From the NCBI GenBank assembly GCA_017562135.1, contig QEYB01001326.1, forward strand, positions 1 to 64,000: a stretch of DNA of 64,000 bases. The letters are read 5' to 3'. The DNA is from Dipylidium caninum. Lineage: Eukaryota; Platyhelminthes; Cestoda; Cyclophyllidea; Dipylidiidae. Within the stretch, counting starts at the first letter, position 1; each line of letters starts with the position of its first letter. Both the position numbers and the translations under genes were made by a program. Positions 10,901 through 23,582 of this stretch are shown here, piece after piece. The notes beneath the pieces are model-generated. The model saw only the letters and a program-made list of their open reading frames with translations. It was not told the DNA's origin and ran no database searches.

Positions 10901-13900
10901 ATGACGTCGGACTTTGCCGATCCATCCACCTTCCTTGCAGATACCGTACCCATAGGTGGTTCGTCAGTTGTTCCCCAGGGCTTTAACTCTCAAAGCCAGA
11001 TTGTAACAGACACCTCAGATAATGCCTCGGATTTTTATCTAAATGTGGAGATCTCAGACGCTCTCAGTAATAAAGATCTGGTCTCCTTCACTGTTCGCTC
11101 GAAAGTAGGTCATGCATTTGTTTTATGATCTCGCTTGATCGACTACTTTTTCTTTGCAGACCAATTTGCCCGAATTCAAGCAGCAAAAAATGCAAGCAAA
11201 CCGCATTCATGACGACTTTATATGGCTTCATGACCAGCTAGAGGATAACGAAGCATTTGCCGGTTATATAGTACGCCTCCGTCTACCTTCTTACGGATTT
11301 ATAGGTGCCTCCAGCTCCCCCTCGACCTAATTTCGACGCCTCAAGGGCAAAACTTCAACGACTTGGCAAAAGTGAGGGAACCATGACAAAACAGGACATG
11401 CAGAAACTTAAGGCAGAACTCGAGGCGTACGTCATCACATTAATTTCTTGATCGTCTTTTCCATCTCTAGGGAGTATTTGGCGAATTTTAAGAAGACCGT
11501 TGCCATGCATCAAGTTTTTTTGCAGCGAATAGCCAATCACCCAGTTTTGCGGAATGATTATGGTTTTCGAGTATTTTTGGAGTACGACCAAGATCTTAGT
11601 GTGCGCACCAAAAACGCTAAGGAGAAGGTAATTAGCCTGGTTTTTACTTAGTTTATCGTTTTTTCTTCCCCGCAAAGGCAGCAGGGTTTTTGAAGTCAGT
11701 CACGAAAACAGCGGATGAGACTCTCATGCTAGCCAATCAACGTGAAGACGACCCATTTTTCCGAGAAGAAAAATCTTACTTAATGCGGTATTACAGCGCC
11801 GTTGATGATGCCCATCAAACCGCAGATGCGATGTGTCGAAGCCGTCGACTCCTGGGTGAAAGTATACTCCGTCTAGACCTGTTGTTGCAGGACCTCGCTA
11901 CCACTCCACCTATTAACCTCAAATCATCTGAGGTCGCGTATGTCCAACTGACAGCCATTTGCAAATGACTCAAATAGTATTTAACACGCCTAACTCTATC
12001 TCTATCGGTTTTTAGCCTTACACTGCAACTTTCCAATTTCTTCTGTGAATTCTATGTAAGCAATTTATTAATCGGCTTGCAGTATGATCACAATTTTGCT
12101 GAATAATCATTTGTCATCAATCCATCATCCATCAAAGTTACACCACTACTGAGGAATGTAATCTACCTAGTTTGTCGATTTTACGTTTATGAAGTCTCAT
12201 TCATAGTGATTTTTACGACATTATCGGGTATACCTGCTGGGGTTTATATTGCGCCTAATGTTGATACTTTGTACATCTATTAGTGAGTGAGTTCATTTAT
12301 TTGGTCTTGAAAAGTGTTCTTCTAAATGAGCACAGATTGCCCTTTTAATGAATAAGCGGCGTGGACACAGCCTATAAATATTCAAATGATGTCGATAGTA
12401 GTAGACACAATTCTCTCTAATAGAGTAGGCCGGATAACAAATCAGTTCGGATATCGTAATTAATCGGTCAATCTCAGATTGATTCGCAATGCCGATTCGT
12501 CTAGTGTCTCCAAACTTAAGTCATGGTGTTGATTACTTTATTATCTACACCATAGCCCCTCCAAATGCAAAGGACTGCTGATGAAGATTTGAAGCTGACA
12601 GATACATTAGCATACTATAGCGCGGAGTCCGCGGCGGCAAAGGATCTTCTTTATAGACGTAGTCGCGCTCTTGCGGACTATGCAGCCGCGAATCGGGCCT
12701 TGGATCGTGCACGAGCCAAGCAGCGTGACATCACAGCTGCCGACGCTCAACAGGTTGCTGCCCACAAGCGCTTTACCGACATCTCCCAGATGGCTCGTCG
12801 CGGTGAGTTGTCTCCTCTTCTTCACCCTTTCTCATCCGTCCTCTTCTTCCCCAGAAAATAACAGGTCTTTTTGGGGAACTGAGTCGAATCTTAGCTGTTT
12901 AGCCGCAACCTCCCTTTCTTCATTTCCATGAAGGGTCACGCTTTTTTATCTTTGCAGAACTGGAGGACTTTAAAGTGCGGAGGATAAAGTACTTTCAGCA
13001 GAATCTCATAGACCTTGCCAAACTGCAGATCCACCACGCTAAGGTGAGTTATACTTTTCTCCATTTCTCTTTCATTTTTATTTTTCTCCCATATATGTTT
13101 TATTCTTGGCCCATAACCACCAACAAGCGTAATTTCTTTGACTGGATTATCTCGTGTATAGACTTAGATTTTAGTGGGCGGGGGAGACTGGATTTTCTGC
13201 GTCAAAAAAGCCACTTTTGTTTCCGTTAATAGCAGGGTTATTTGGAGTCACAACAATTACATCACACTACCTGGCTAAAAATTACCTTCAATCGTGTTGA
13301 TGGAGGGATTCTTCGCTTAAGTATTTACACCACTCCACTTTTTCACTCAACCGCCTACCTCATTGTGTTTTCTCTCTAGGCATACGATATAAAATGTCAC
13401 CACGTTCATTCTAGTATTGAATGTTTACAAAACGCATTGACTACTGGTTGTCATTCACCCATGTGTGCGCGTTAAGTATCTCTTAACTTGTGAACACCCT
13501 AAGTGGAATGGTCAAATAACTTTGGTTTTTTGTTTTATTCGCAACTAAGGTAGTAAAATTCATCCATGTCTACCCATTGAACGTTGCATGGTCTTCGGTT
13601 TGGGGGATGTTGGTTCACTTTCATCCTATTTTTCAGGCGAATGACTCAGTGGTGGGAGACACAAGGTAGCGCTTTGTGGGTTACGACTTACATATTTTCT
13701 ATTCTAATGAGATCCCAACCTTATATGTGATTTAATCGGTCCATCCGTGTTACTAGGGCAAGTGTCGTATATTGTAGCTGCAGGGACAGAAACATCTACT
13801 AGAATACATGGATATTCCTTTTTCTTTTTGGAAATTTTCAACTTAGAAGTTTAGTGCATCTAAAATTTCGTTGATTTCCCAAATGTAGAAGGACTCCGCT

Positions 13901-14125
13901 AATTCTAATAGCGTTAAATGTCTTAACGGCAGCTAATGAAAGGTGCTTATGACGTAGCCTTAATTTAGTTTCTCATTTCAGTCAAGCATCGCCCTTATCC
14001 AGAATGCACTGGCAGCGGTCAAGCCAATTACCTACTCTACCTCCATGACCGATGCAAACACCAGAAATCCCACAAAATCCCTACCGGATGCATCTGTCCC
14101 GACTAACCCTGAAAGTCTACCGTAG
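10901..14125 (+). CDS. SNX6: sorting nexin SNX5/SNX6, PX-BAR, complete
   Basis: PX-BAR protein of the ESCPE-1/retromer-associated coat that recycles receptors from endosomes to the trans-Golgi. Nine exons, all phase-consistent: 10901-11104, 11160-11270, 11305-11426, 11471-11627, 11678-11937, 12016-12055, 12556-12802, 12958-13043, 13982-14125. Together they give 1371 bases, 456 residues, against about 405 in human SNX5/6. The PX domain spans roughly residues 50-190 and includes the long SNX5/6-specific helical insert ([50 protein letters not shown]). The BAR coiled coil follows ([45 protein letters not shown]). The first ATG follows a T-rich leader and is the only start before the conserved core. 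Introns 1-4 are only 34-55 bases. The tail after the BAR is longer and Ser/Thr/Pro-rich. SNX5 versus SNX6 cannot be decided; there may be a single co-orthologue. Confidence 0.95.
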
Positions 14126-15431
14126 TTTTTAACAACTACCGCTGATATCTTCATCTGCCTGTTCATGTGACCGGTTTACCATCATAATTCACCTGTTCTC
14201 ATATCCTTCCACTCTAATTCCTTTGTCTTTTGGCTTTAATTGTCGGTGTTACTCCTGGCTTAGCGCACTTCTCCAACCCAATTTACGAGTAAATTTTTCG
14301 GAAAGGTATTTGTCTATCTCTAGATCCCTTGATATCGATAGGTTTAATTGATCATTGGTGATCTTGCCAGAACCAAATTTAGACCTAAATTGTTATAAAA
14401 AAGTTGTTTAAACTGCTGCCCATCTCTGGCTTTGCTTATGCAATGAAGGTCGACAAAAGCGACTTTCTGACGAGGCTTCGTTTATTTTCCTTATGTTTTT
14501 TTTTTTCACATAACATAGCTTATTTTAAGTCCTTCTCGGATGTGCTGGTGAGCAGAGGCATCATCGCTTTAGTTACGTGATGTCTACCAGCGTAACCAAC
14601 TCAACGTCAACTCGAAAAGGGGCCGTCAACGTTCCCTTGATTTAGTTTTTTTCACATTAAAGGAGGCCGGTATAACAAGCGAAGGCGACCTCTCTCCTGT
14701 TAGACTTCCGCAGTGGGTAGTCCTTAAGGTGTTGCCGCTGCCATGGTAACACTGTTTAGTCTATGAGTTAGAGTATTGAATGCCTCGGTTCTGTGTCTGT
14801 GCACTTCTGAACCCTAAGTGCAGACGAACTAGACTAGTTTGCAACGAAGTTAGAGCAGATTCCACGTAGACGAGTGATCATATGACTGGAAACGGCGGTT
14901 GCCACCGTTTGAGTCGAAGGTAAATGACTATATTTCGTCAATGAGACCTGAGGGTTATGCTTTGAGGTGTGGGTTAACCCTGAAAATTGGCCTCCATTAC
15001 TCTAAATGATTTTACCATACGTGGAGTATTTATTCCTTTGTAGGTTGGGGAGGGGGAGAGAATCCATTTGAGTTACTCCTAGCATCACCTTCCACCTATT
15101 TATTCCTCGAGGCGATCACTGAGAATTTCCTTTAGTACATCACGACTTTTGGGGCAAAATCCTTTTTTAAACGAGTCAGTTAACAGTGTGTATTTCGCTC
15201 CTTTGGGGGCCGTGATTGACGCAACATTCGAAATCTGACTAAGCGAGAGCTCGTCTCCGCCCCAACCCTCCCACACACAGGTCCATCGGTTCAGCGCTAC
15301 CCCGCGTCCACGTGGTTTGCACACGGACAAGGGAAAAACGATTTTTCGCCCTCGTCTCGACAACCGCTGGCCATTCGTCCAAACCGGTGAATCACGTGAC
15401 CTCGAGGTTTCATGCGGTACAGGAAGCCCGC
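14126..15431. other. 3' flank of the sorting nexin and 5' flank of PSME3
   Basis: No gene recognised. It should contain the sorting nexin 3'UTR and the PSME3 promoter and leader. The open frame extending upstream of 15432 has no in-frame ATG and is probably leader sequence. Confidence 0.5.
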
Positions 15432-16118
15432 ATGGCGGCTACTCTGACCAGCTTCGTCGACAACTTTCGTGCACAATTGGCTAAAGATGCGGAATTGCAA
15501 CTGAGCACCGTTTTTCCTCAGCGTCTTCAGGCCATAATTGATGTGCTCAAGAGTCCACTCTTCGATTTGGCGTCAAATCGCAAGAAAATTCACGAAGCAG
15601 CCCTTGCCCCCATAGCCTCGGAAGGCTGTAGCAATGACGCCCCACTACCGAAGTCTTCCATCGAAGTACGCACCAATCCAGTCATTACCGAGGCCTACAG
15701 TGTAGTTAAACCATTTCTCCTGCAACTCGGCGAGGATGCCCAACTGCTACGAATGTGGGTAGTACTCAACATCCCCAAAATTGAGGACGGAAACAATTTC
15801 GGAGTTTCGGTGCAAGAGGAGGTACTAGTGGACGCATCGAGGACTGAGACCGATGTCACGTCTATGTTGGATTTCTACTGTGACTATCTCATCTTTCGCG
15901 GTAAGATAAATACGAAGAGAATTAAGTGGCCAGGAATTAAGGCCTACACAGACGCCCTCATAGAATTGGATGAGATGACGTATATACGGATTCGAATGAC
16001 ACTACAGGATATACGGAACAACTACGCTCGTCTTTATGACCTTTACATGAAGAACATTAGTAAGATTCGCAATCCCCGTTCTGAAAACAGCATTGGTGCT
16101 GTCAACATCATGTACTAA
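15432..16118 (+). CDS. PSME3: proteasome activator PA28 gamma (REG gamma), intronless
   Basis: Subunit of the heptameric 11S activator that docks on the 20S proteasome and opens its gate; the gamma form is nuclear in animals and drives ubiquitin-independent degradation. A single open frame of 228 residues starts at the first in-frame ATG (15432) and ends at TAA 16116-16118. The N-terminal helix has LSTVFPQRLQAII. The activation loop is intact (IPKIEDGNNFGVSVQEE). The C-terminal docking region carries ELDEMTYIRIRMTL, LYMKNISKIRNPR and a terminal MY. Human PSME3 is 254 residues; here the variable loop between helices 1 and 2 is shorter and lacks the KKRR nuclear signal of vertebrates. No intron is visible, so a retro-derived or simply intronless gene is possible, but the frame is intact. 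Gamma is preferred over alpha/beta because the invertebrate form is gamma-like. Confidence 0.93.
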   Translation: MAATLTSFVDNFRAQLAKDAELQLSTVFPQRLQAIIDVLKSPLFDLASNRKKIHEAALAPIASEGCSNDAPLPKSSIEVRTNPVITEAYSVVKPFLLQLGEDAQLLRMWVVLNIPKIEDGNNFGVSVQEEVLVDASRTETDVTSMLDFYCDYLIFRGKINTKRIKWPGIKAYTDALIELDEMTYIRIRMTLQDIRNNYARLYDLYMKNISKIRNPRSENSIGAVNIMY

Positions 16119-19100
16119 TTTTACATTTCGGCGTGAGCGGGAAACAACCGGAGGAGACGCTGTAGCTTAGGTGGATCAGGCTACCTCTGCTGGCCCATTC
16201 ACTGTGTGCTTGTCTCTTTGCTAAGATAACTCGTCTCCATTTTCATGCGCCTGTTGTTTATTTAGGTAAGATTCACATATGCATTCGCGTCTGTGAATAC
16301 GTGAGTTTATGTGTCTGTGTGTACCAATGAGAAATAAGCAGGCGTATTATTGTCTAAACACCAAATAATGTCATTTCAACATTTTTTTGCACTGTAAACA
16401 ATAGTTTGTCTCCTGACGACCACCACGAGGCAGTATCCTCCTCGAGTAACATTTCCTTTTCTCTTCTCTTTTTCTCCTCAGAAAAGAAATTTCCAGCCGT
16501 TTAGACTTTAGTCCAAGATTTGCCAGTGATTTAAAGAGTATTAAGTAAAAGGAAGTGGCGGGGCCTCCCGTCTTAAGGCACCGGTCCTCGTATGGATTGT
16601 ACTGACTGAAGCTGACGTTTTTCCGATAAGCTTGATGGCATTTGGCGAGGAATTTGCGTTTTGCCTTGGCTACGGCAACCGCTTCAGCAAATATGAGAAA
16701 CGCCTCCTAGCCTTAGCGTCGCTGACTGAAGGTATATAGGCCTCGTTTTGGGATGGACTTCTCAATCACCCGAAGCTAGTTGGGTGGACAAGGAGAAGTG
16801 GGATACACACGGGACCTTCAGCCGGGCGTTCATCTTTAACACTGGGGGCATTTGTCAAGTGGTAGGAGAAAGTAGTCCTTGCCGTTACCAACTCCTGCGG
16901 CACGGCCAGGCGATGACGACACCGATGCACTCGATGGTCCCTACGTGGCATTTCAGAAGTAATGAGGATTAATTGATCTTACCATTACGACGTCTGGCCT
17001 TTCTCCCGATGTCGCTACAATCGTTTAACGTAGAGCTTCGACAGGCCTTCGCGGGACATACCGGCATTAACAAACGCTTTAATCCTCTGCTGCCCCCGAT
17101 CTTGTACATCTCCAAAATAATGGTGTACTAACTGCTTCCATCCTATCGCCAAGCCTCGAGGTGGCCTCATACTACTAAAGTCGGAAAAAGCAACAGGGCA
17201 GCCGCGAGTCCAATTCCATCCGGTGTGTCTGGGCGCAGCTAAGACTATTTACAGTGTGCCACAGTAATTCAATTTTCGTGAATTTGCACAGCTTACACTT
17301 CGCAAGACCACGAACGATGGCGGAGTACGCACGAAAGGAGGCAGATCGTTTTGTGCTACTAACGTTTTATTAATACCATTATCCGTTTATAACACGTCAT
17401 ATAATGACTGATAACTTCCCTACTGTCATAGCAACGTGTATACCAGAAGGGGATATCTGTGTCTGGTGACTGGTTCTCAAGACTCAAATCACGCCAACTA
17501 CATACAGGTTGGGTTAAGTTTGAGAGTTACGAGAGTGAACTCAAGACCTTTTGATTGCTAGATTGCAGGCCAACTCATGTGAAATTGGAGCAAGTTTCAT
17601 CGTAAAATGATCTATTGCGAAACACAAAGAAATACAAACAGACGGTATCGAAAGGGCTGAGTTCCTGAGTTTTTAGGCGGAAAGGATGAAGAAGTTTGGA
17701 CAGGGAGAGGTCCAAGTGAGAGGGAAGGCGGTAGAGAGGAGCCTAGGTCGTGATTTATCCGGCGGACAGTTGAGCAATTTGAAATCCCTGCCTACGCAAA
17801 CCCTCACCTCCACCAATTTAGCGTCCTCGTTGGCCTACAAAAGACGCGGGTGTGTCAGGAAGATCAACGACTGTAGATAACGGGTCAAGATTCACGTTTC
17901 CACGCCTTCACCAGACATTAAGACGTCCAGGTTGGAGCTCAAGGTTCTCCCAGATTCCGGGTCAGTCAGATGCTCTAGGTAAATACTGGGCACCCCTGTG
18001 TCACTGCCCAGACGTCATCAGTCACAATTAAGGGATGGTACGGAGGAACAACCACCATTTCTTCCTTCATAATGATTTAACTTTTCTGTCAGGTTACAAG
18101 GATTTTGTAAACTTCTACTATGCTTCTTTTTACAACCCTCAGCCTCATTCTCCTGCTTCAAATCACGTTGACAGTATGAGTGGAAAAAACATCGGAATTT
18201 ATATAATAAAAAAATGATTTCTTAATCTCCACATGGACGAATCAAAAATTCCTGTCCGCCAATACAAAAAATCGCTAAGATTAACGAAACGACAAGCACC
18301 ACAGTCTGTTGATCGGACGCACGCGAGAGTATAGGAAAAGTAACACCACCCAGGGACCTGTTGGGGATCTACAAGTCAGTTCATAGACGCGAATGTGTAA
18401 GTTATTACGTAAATTTGCAATAAAGTGGTCCAAAAATTGCGACCTTGTTTATCCATCTCCTTCTGAGTCTCCTCTGCCTTCAAGACTGAACAAGCGATTC
18501 ACCAAGGCTAGACAGGACCAGATCGATGAATCTGACAACATTGATTACGACGATGAAAATAGTGGCTATGATGTCATTTACTCCAAAGTCAGTTCAATGT
18601 ACTTAAAGTGCCCCCTACAGGGGCCCGGAATAACAGTATCATAAGCGATGGTAAACATGAGCATAGTCAGGCCAACCACATTACTATCGCTACAGTGAAG
18701 ATCATGTATGTTTTAGAGCAGAAACGCCTACAGGCCCTCCCTGTCACTGCAGTGAAGCCATCATCATAAAAATAGGGGAGCAGATAAAGTCGGAGGGTAG
18801 AAAAGATCGTAGATGACGAACAGGCTTCGGACGATAATAAGTACAGAGTTGGGAGGTACAAAAAGCCCTCCAAAAGATAAGTAGATTTGGCGAAAAATAA
18901 AAAGAGCAACTCATATTGACACCTAAAAAGATCTGGCACCTAAAAGACATGGTTTACCAGGATAGTGTCAAGAGTACCAGGCTCAGGAGAGCTAAATTAT
19001 ACCAAAAAAGAATAAACACATTAGGAGTGACGGGCGAGTGACTAAGACATGGACCCTAAAGTAAGAAGTGGGTGGGTCGGGTATTAATGACAAAGGCGGG

Positions 19101-22100
19101 ACAGTAACATTTCTTTGTTTCGTACACTGTGAATATACTGTCATCAAAAAAGAGAAATTCTCTCATTTCAAGAGGTCATTATTTAATGGACTCCATAGGT
19201 GTCTCTGATACCTCGCAATGCGGGGACGTTTGGCGGATTAAAACGGAATTAGTTAAAATGGAAAAAATAGATTACTTAAACGAATGTTAAACCAGGACAA
19301 ACACACGAATAGTACGGCCGAATGTCGGTACGAAGAAGTGCTAAAAATAAGTAAAGCAGGGATCGTGTGTATGTGTAAGAGCTACTAAAACGTAATGTTC
19401 ACAGCCACTCACCTTCCACGAACAATGGAGCCAGACATCAGCATTTAGAACGGTTCTCAAGGAATTCACTATAGAGGAAGTCTGAAATGAACAAATTTGC
19501 TGCTAATTTACGAAAATATTGAGTGGAGGGAACGTAAAGGATGCATACCTCGTAGAGGGTAGTATTGGAAGGTACAATGTGCAACTGGTCAAATATGCTA
19601 AAAGAGAATAAAGCCAGTGGCGTCTTTGGACAATTTAGGAGTCATTCAACTGAACTCATCGTAAGAGGGCCAAGGCAGTGTCAAAAGTAGCAATCAATGT
19701 GGATCATTGTAACACCTACTCCCACCCCCCCCCTCACTTCACTTCCTCGACCGCTTACTCACCCCAATATTTAGCAGTTAAAATGATGACACCAATGACC
19801 GCGTCAGACACGTCGACTTCATCCTTTGAATAAGAAATCCAAAAAAATATCCACACTATGAAATTGATAATTGGAAATACCTTTTTAACGGAAGTGCTAT
19901 CGCTACGTATAAAACCATAATCAAGGTGTGAGACAGCCGCATGAAACTGAAAAAGGGACTCACTGGGTAAAGTTGTACATGGCCTTCAACTTGAGGCTGA
20001 CAGCGAAGTAGTCGTGTTGGTTTTTGATAACGTCGTTATTCTGAATGACACAAATACCATGTTTCATCCATTCATGTCTCCTGTTAGGGGAGGAAAGATG
20101 ATTAACTTGCAAATGTATAAGAATGGCGACATCAAGAAAATAAGAGAATGGGAAATACAGCAATGGTGCCCCAATTGTGCGGGAAAACAGCAGCAGGATA
20201 TTGCATGTAGCACTAAGGGGGGAATGAAACTTGGAATTTCATTTTACTAGTACCTGAATGCTTTTCAAAGTAATTGACAGCATGAAACATTTTTCGGCGG
20301 TAGAGTGAAAGAAACTTACAAACGACATAATTGGATTAATCTCAATGTGTCTATAACCACAGAAGTAGGATATCAGCAAACCATCGAGCGATAAAATGCT
20401 AAGATTTTTGAAAGAGCGTCACCAACACAATCCGATTTTGTTTGGCTTGCCTAACGGTGCTAACAAGTGGCAAAGAAAATCAACACAAAATAATAATAAA
20501 GCGCGCGTGTGGATAGAATATTTTCAATTAAAACCAAATTTTCTAGTAAAAATTGTTACTCCTTTGTTCTTTGTGAGTTTCAAGTCACTATGAGTTAGAT
20601 ATTAGACTATCAAGTGAAATAAATCATTATCCATGGTAAAAAGCGAGAGACCATTTAAGTGTTTTGCGTCAGTCTAGCATTGGGGAAACAAGGGAGTCAA
20701 CAATCAATATGCCGATATTATTCAATCGCAAATAAAAGGGTTAACTACAAAATCATGAAAATCACCAGAACTTCCAAGGACGGTTGAAAGTCTTCTTATC
20801 CACCCACTCCAATTGAAGCTGATGAAAGATATCCTAAAAGCAAAGTGAAGAATTAGTGGGATTATGAAAAAATATTACGAGCAATGGATAAGTTTAGCAT
20901 TTTATCAACAAGTCTCGATTACTAAATTTGCATTATTCCTTTTTCTACATCAAAAAATGGCCAAAAACGACCTACTTGGATTGTATTGTTGTCGAACTTT
21001 GGAACATCACCACACTTATTCATTTCACCATTCGGCCATATTTGCGCCCTAGAGGCGAATAATCAAAAGAATAATAATGGAACGAAAGAAATTTAGTGCA
21101 CAGTTAATAGGATTACGAAATGAAATCACAGTACCATAGACCATGAATACAAAATCCATTGATAGGAAGAGGATAAACACACTGAAAAGAAAAATAAATG
21201 AAAAACAAAAAGGACGCTCTCTCAAAAAAATTAATCTAACACATAAAACGGTCAAAGATTAGGTAATAACGTAAGTTATCTTTTTTATTACTTAATCTCC
21301 AGAAACGTTTGAGCAAAGTATTACGAAAACGGAGATGGTTTGACCAAGTAGCGTGATAAATAAAATTTAAGCATCTTTACTTTTTCGAACTGACAAATTC
21401 CACGCGGCCATGTTTGGGCGAAGACAAGGTAATCCCATGAAGTGTTCTCGTGAACAATATCTACCAGGGAGATCTGATCCGAAATTCGATATTTTGTATT
21501 GAAAAATAAAACCGAAGTCTGCTCGCAAGACTTGGAGCACGCGACAAAAATAAGCATCCATAAATACCTAAGGCAAAATTATGTTACCGAACTGATGTTA
21601 AAAGTACAAGCAGTTATAAGGATGCTGATGAGGACACCGGGGAGAAATGCGAGACCCAGGGCGCCCAACGCCCATAGCGCCGCACAACAGGCCCGAGAGT
21701 CCCCAAGCGCAGCGCGCTCCAAAAGTGGCCAAAATTAACTATTTAAAACAAAATTTGAAACAAATTTTAAAATTGACGAAGAGATGTTGAACTTTTGTCG
21801 CCTAACTTGCGTTTTAAAGTAAAAGTCGTTAAAATTTATTTGAAAAGCGTTTATTTTACCAGGTGCGTTAAGATACTGTTAAAATTTGCCTTTTTTATGA
21901 AAACTATCTTGGCATTTATATTCATCATTTTCGGCCTTCGCAAGTGTCATCCCTAACCTTGGAACAAAAGACAAAATCCCACCGAGGCCTGCGCAGCTAG
22001 AAGCCAACCTCGATTTTATAATATTTTTTCAAGACTTTCTTAATGGGTCCTTTTCAGAATTCTGGCATAATCGGCTAATGTGGCATCTCGATTTTGTGGA

Positions 22101-23237
22101 CTTAGACTAGTAATCTTGACAGACACATAAATACAAAAGATGTCATTCACACGCCTAGAGCCGGATACTTAGTTCTGAGCTTAATTCACACAAATCACAA
22201 ATCCATTCAAATTCTTATCTTCTTTTCAACTTCATCACAAACTCTGGACCTCAACACTACATTTGAAAGATTTCGGTGCACATCGGAAATATAAATCGTG
22301 TAGACCATCGTACAGAACGTGCAGTTTAATTATTCCTTCGTAGAAAATTTCGAAAGAGATCTTGCAAAATCGGCACTCTGTAAAATAATTTTACCATGTA
22401 ATACGGCAACCCTTTCTATGTGTTGTAAGAACACTAAATTGTAACACCGAACAGGATTTCTCAAGTACAGTTACACTCTATGAACTATAGTACCCATGCT
22501 TAGGGTGCGGTCTCCACAATTCTTGAAAATGTGGGTTTGATGTGATACATTTTATTTCCCGTATAACCATTATTTGTTCAAGTTCCAAAATAAGTGAAGA
22601 TGTAGTGAAAGCGGACGCTATTAACACCACTCTTTAACCTGTTTCCTTATATACTACTATTTTCTCTTCTACCGCCAAGGGCTAGTAACAAATCGAGAAA
22701 GAAGTTGTTACAATCTCAAGATGAAGCTCGTCCCCAACAGCTTAAGGTGGGTAAACATTATATCTTTCTAGGCATAAGTCTCTGCGAGCAACGTCTACGG
22801 AATCTGAGTACATCGAACAGTAAAGTTACTGACCTTTATGCTATTGAGAGTACCTGAATGTATTTACAGCCCTATGATGAGTAGTTTAATTGCAGGAGCT
22901 AATTTCCAAATCTCTTTTAGGTAAGAAGAAGAAAGTGGAGGATTAATAACTGAGAGGCGGAAAGGAGAGGAGAAGAAAGAGGGGTAACCTTTGGAAAGTT
23001 GTCTTTAAAACGTCATATTGGGGATATATTTTCCCACTTGGTCAATAAGACGGCCCTACGTGTGGCGATCTGGCTCATTTAAGATCCACCCACTATTTTA
23101 TTGACCTTGCAGATTTAGCCCTTCTCCTCCTTACCCCTTCCGTCTTTATCTGCCTAGAACCCCTACCCCTTTCCCTCGTCTTTTCTCTCATTCTTCTTTT
23201 GCCATCCCTTACCGCCATCCTAACGAGTATCCCCTAT
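16119..23237. other. large gene-poor region
   Basis: About 7 kb with only short scattered open frames. Two points stand out. Plus-strand 18393-18644 encodes an acidic peptide (DESDNIDYDDENSGYDV) with coding-like composition but no recognisable family. Around 21630-21730 a GC-rich patch interrupts AT-rich DNA. A C-run with pyrimidine flanks lies near 19720-19740. No transposase, reverse transcriptase, tRNA or tandem array was recognised. Confidence 0.4.
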
Positions 23238-23582
23238 TTATTCAAATGCAAGTTTTTCTGGCATAGGGAATGAAGTTGAGCTGATAAGAAACGGAAGCTT
23301 ATACTGGCCAAATAGTCCCGAAGTCCTTAACGAAAGATCTGTCGCTTTGTGACAGGAGGATGTTGGATTTGGCAAAATGTAGCTCTTGTCAAGGCCTCCT
23401 GATAACCGAGGTCTGCGGGATGCGGCATCCAACCTATCATTGGATTTCGAAATACTTGTGAGTACTGCATTACCGCGAGGTCAGCTATCTCCACCCGCTG
23501 TCCTACACACCAAGTAAGTATAACTACGTTAGAGGCTATCGAAGAAATCACCAGTGAGAAGATATGCAAATCACTCAATTCT

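Noticed and set aside
15312..15431. Longer N-terminus for PA28 gamma
   Set aside because: It begins at GTG with no in-frame ATG before 15432, and the family N-terminus aligns with the shorter start.
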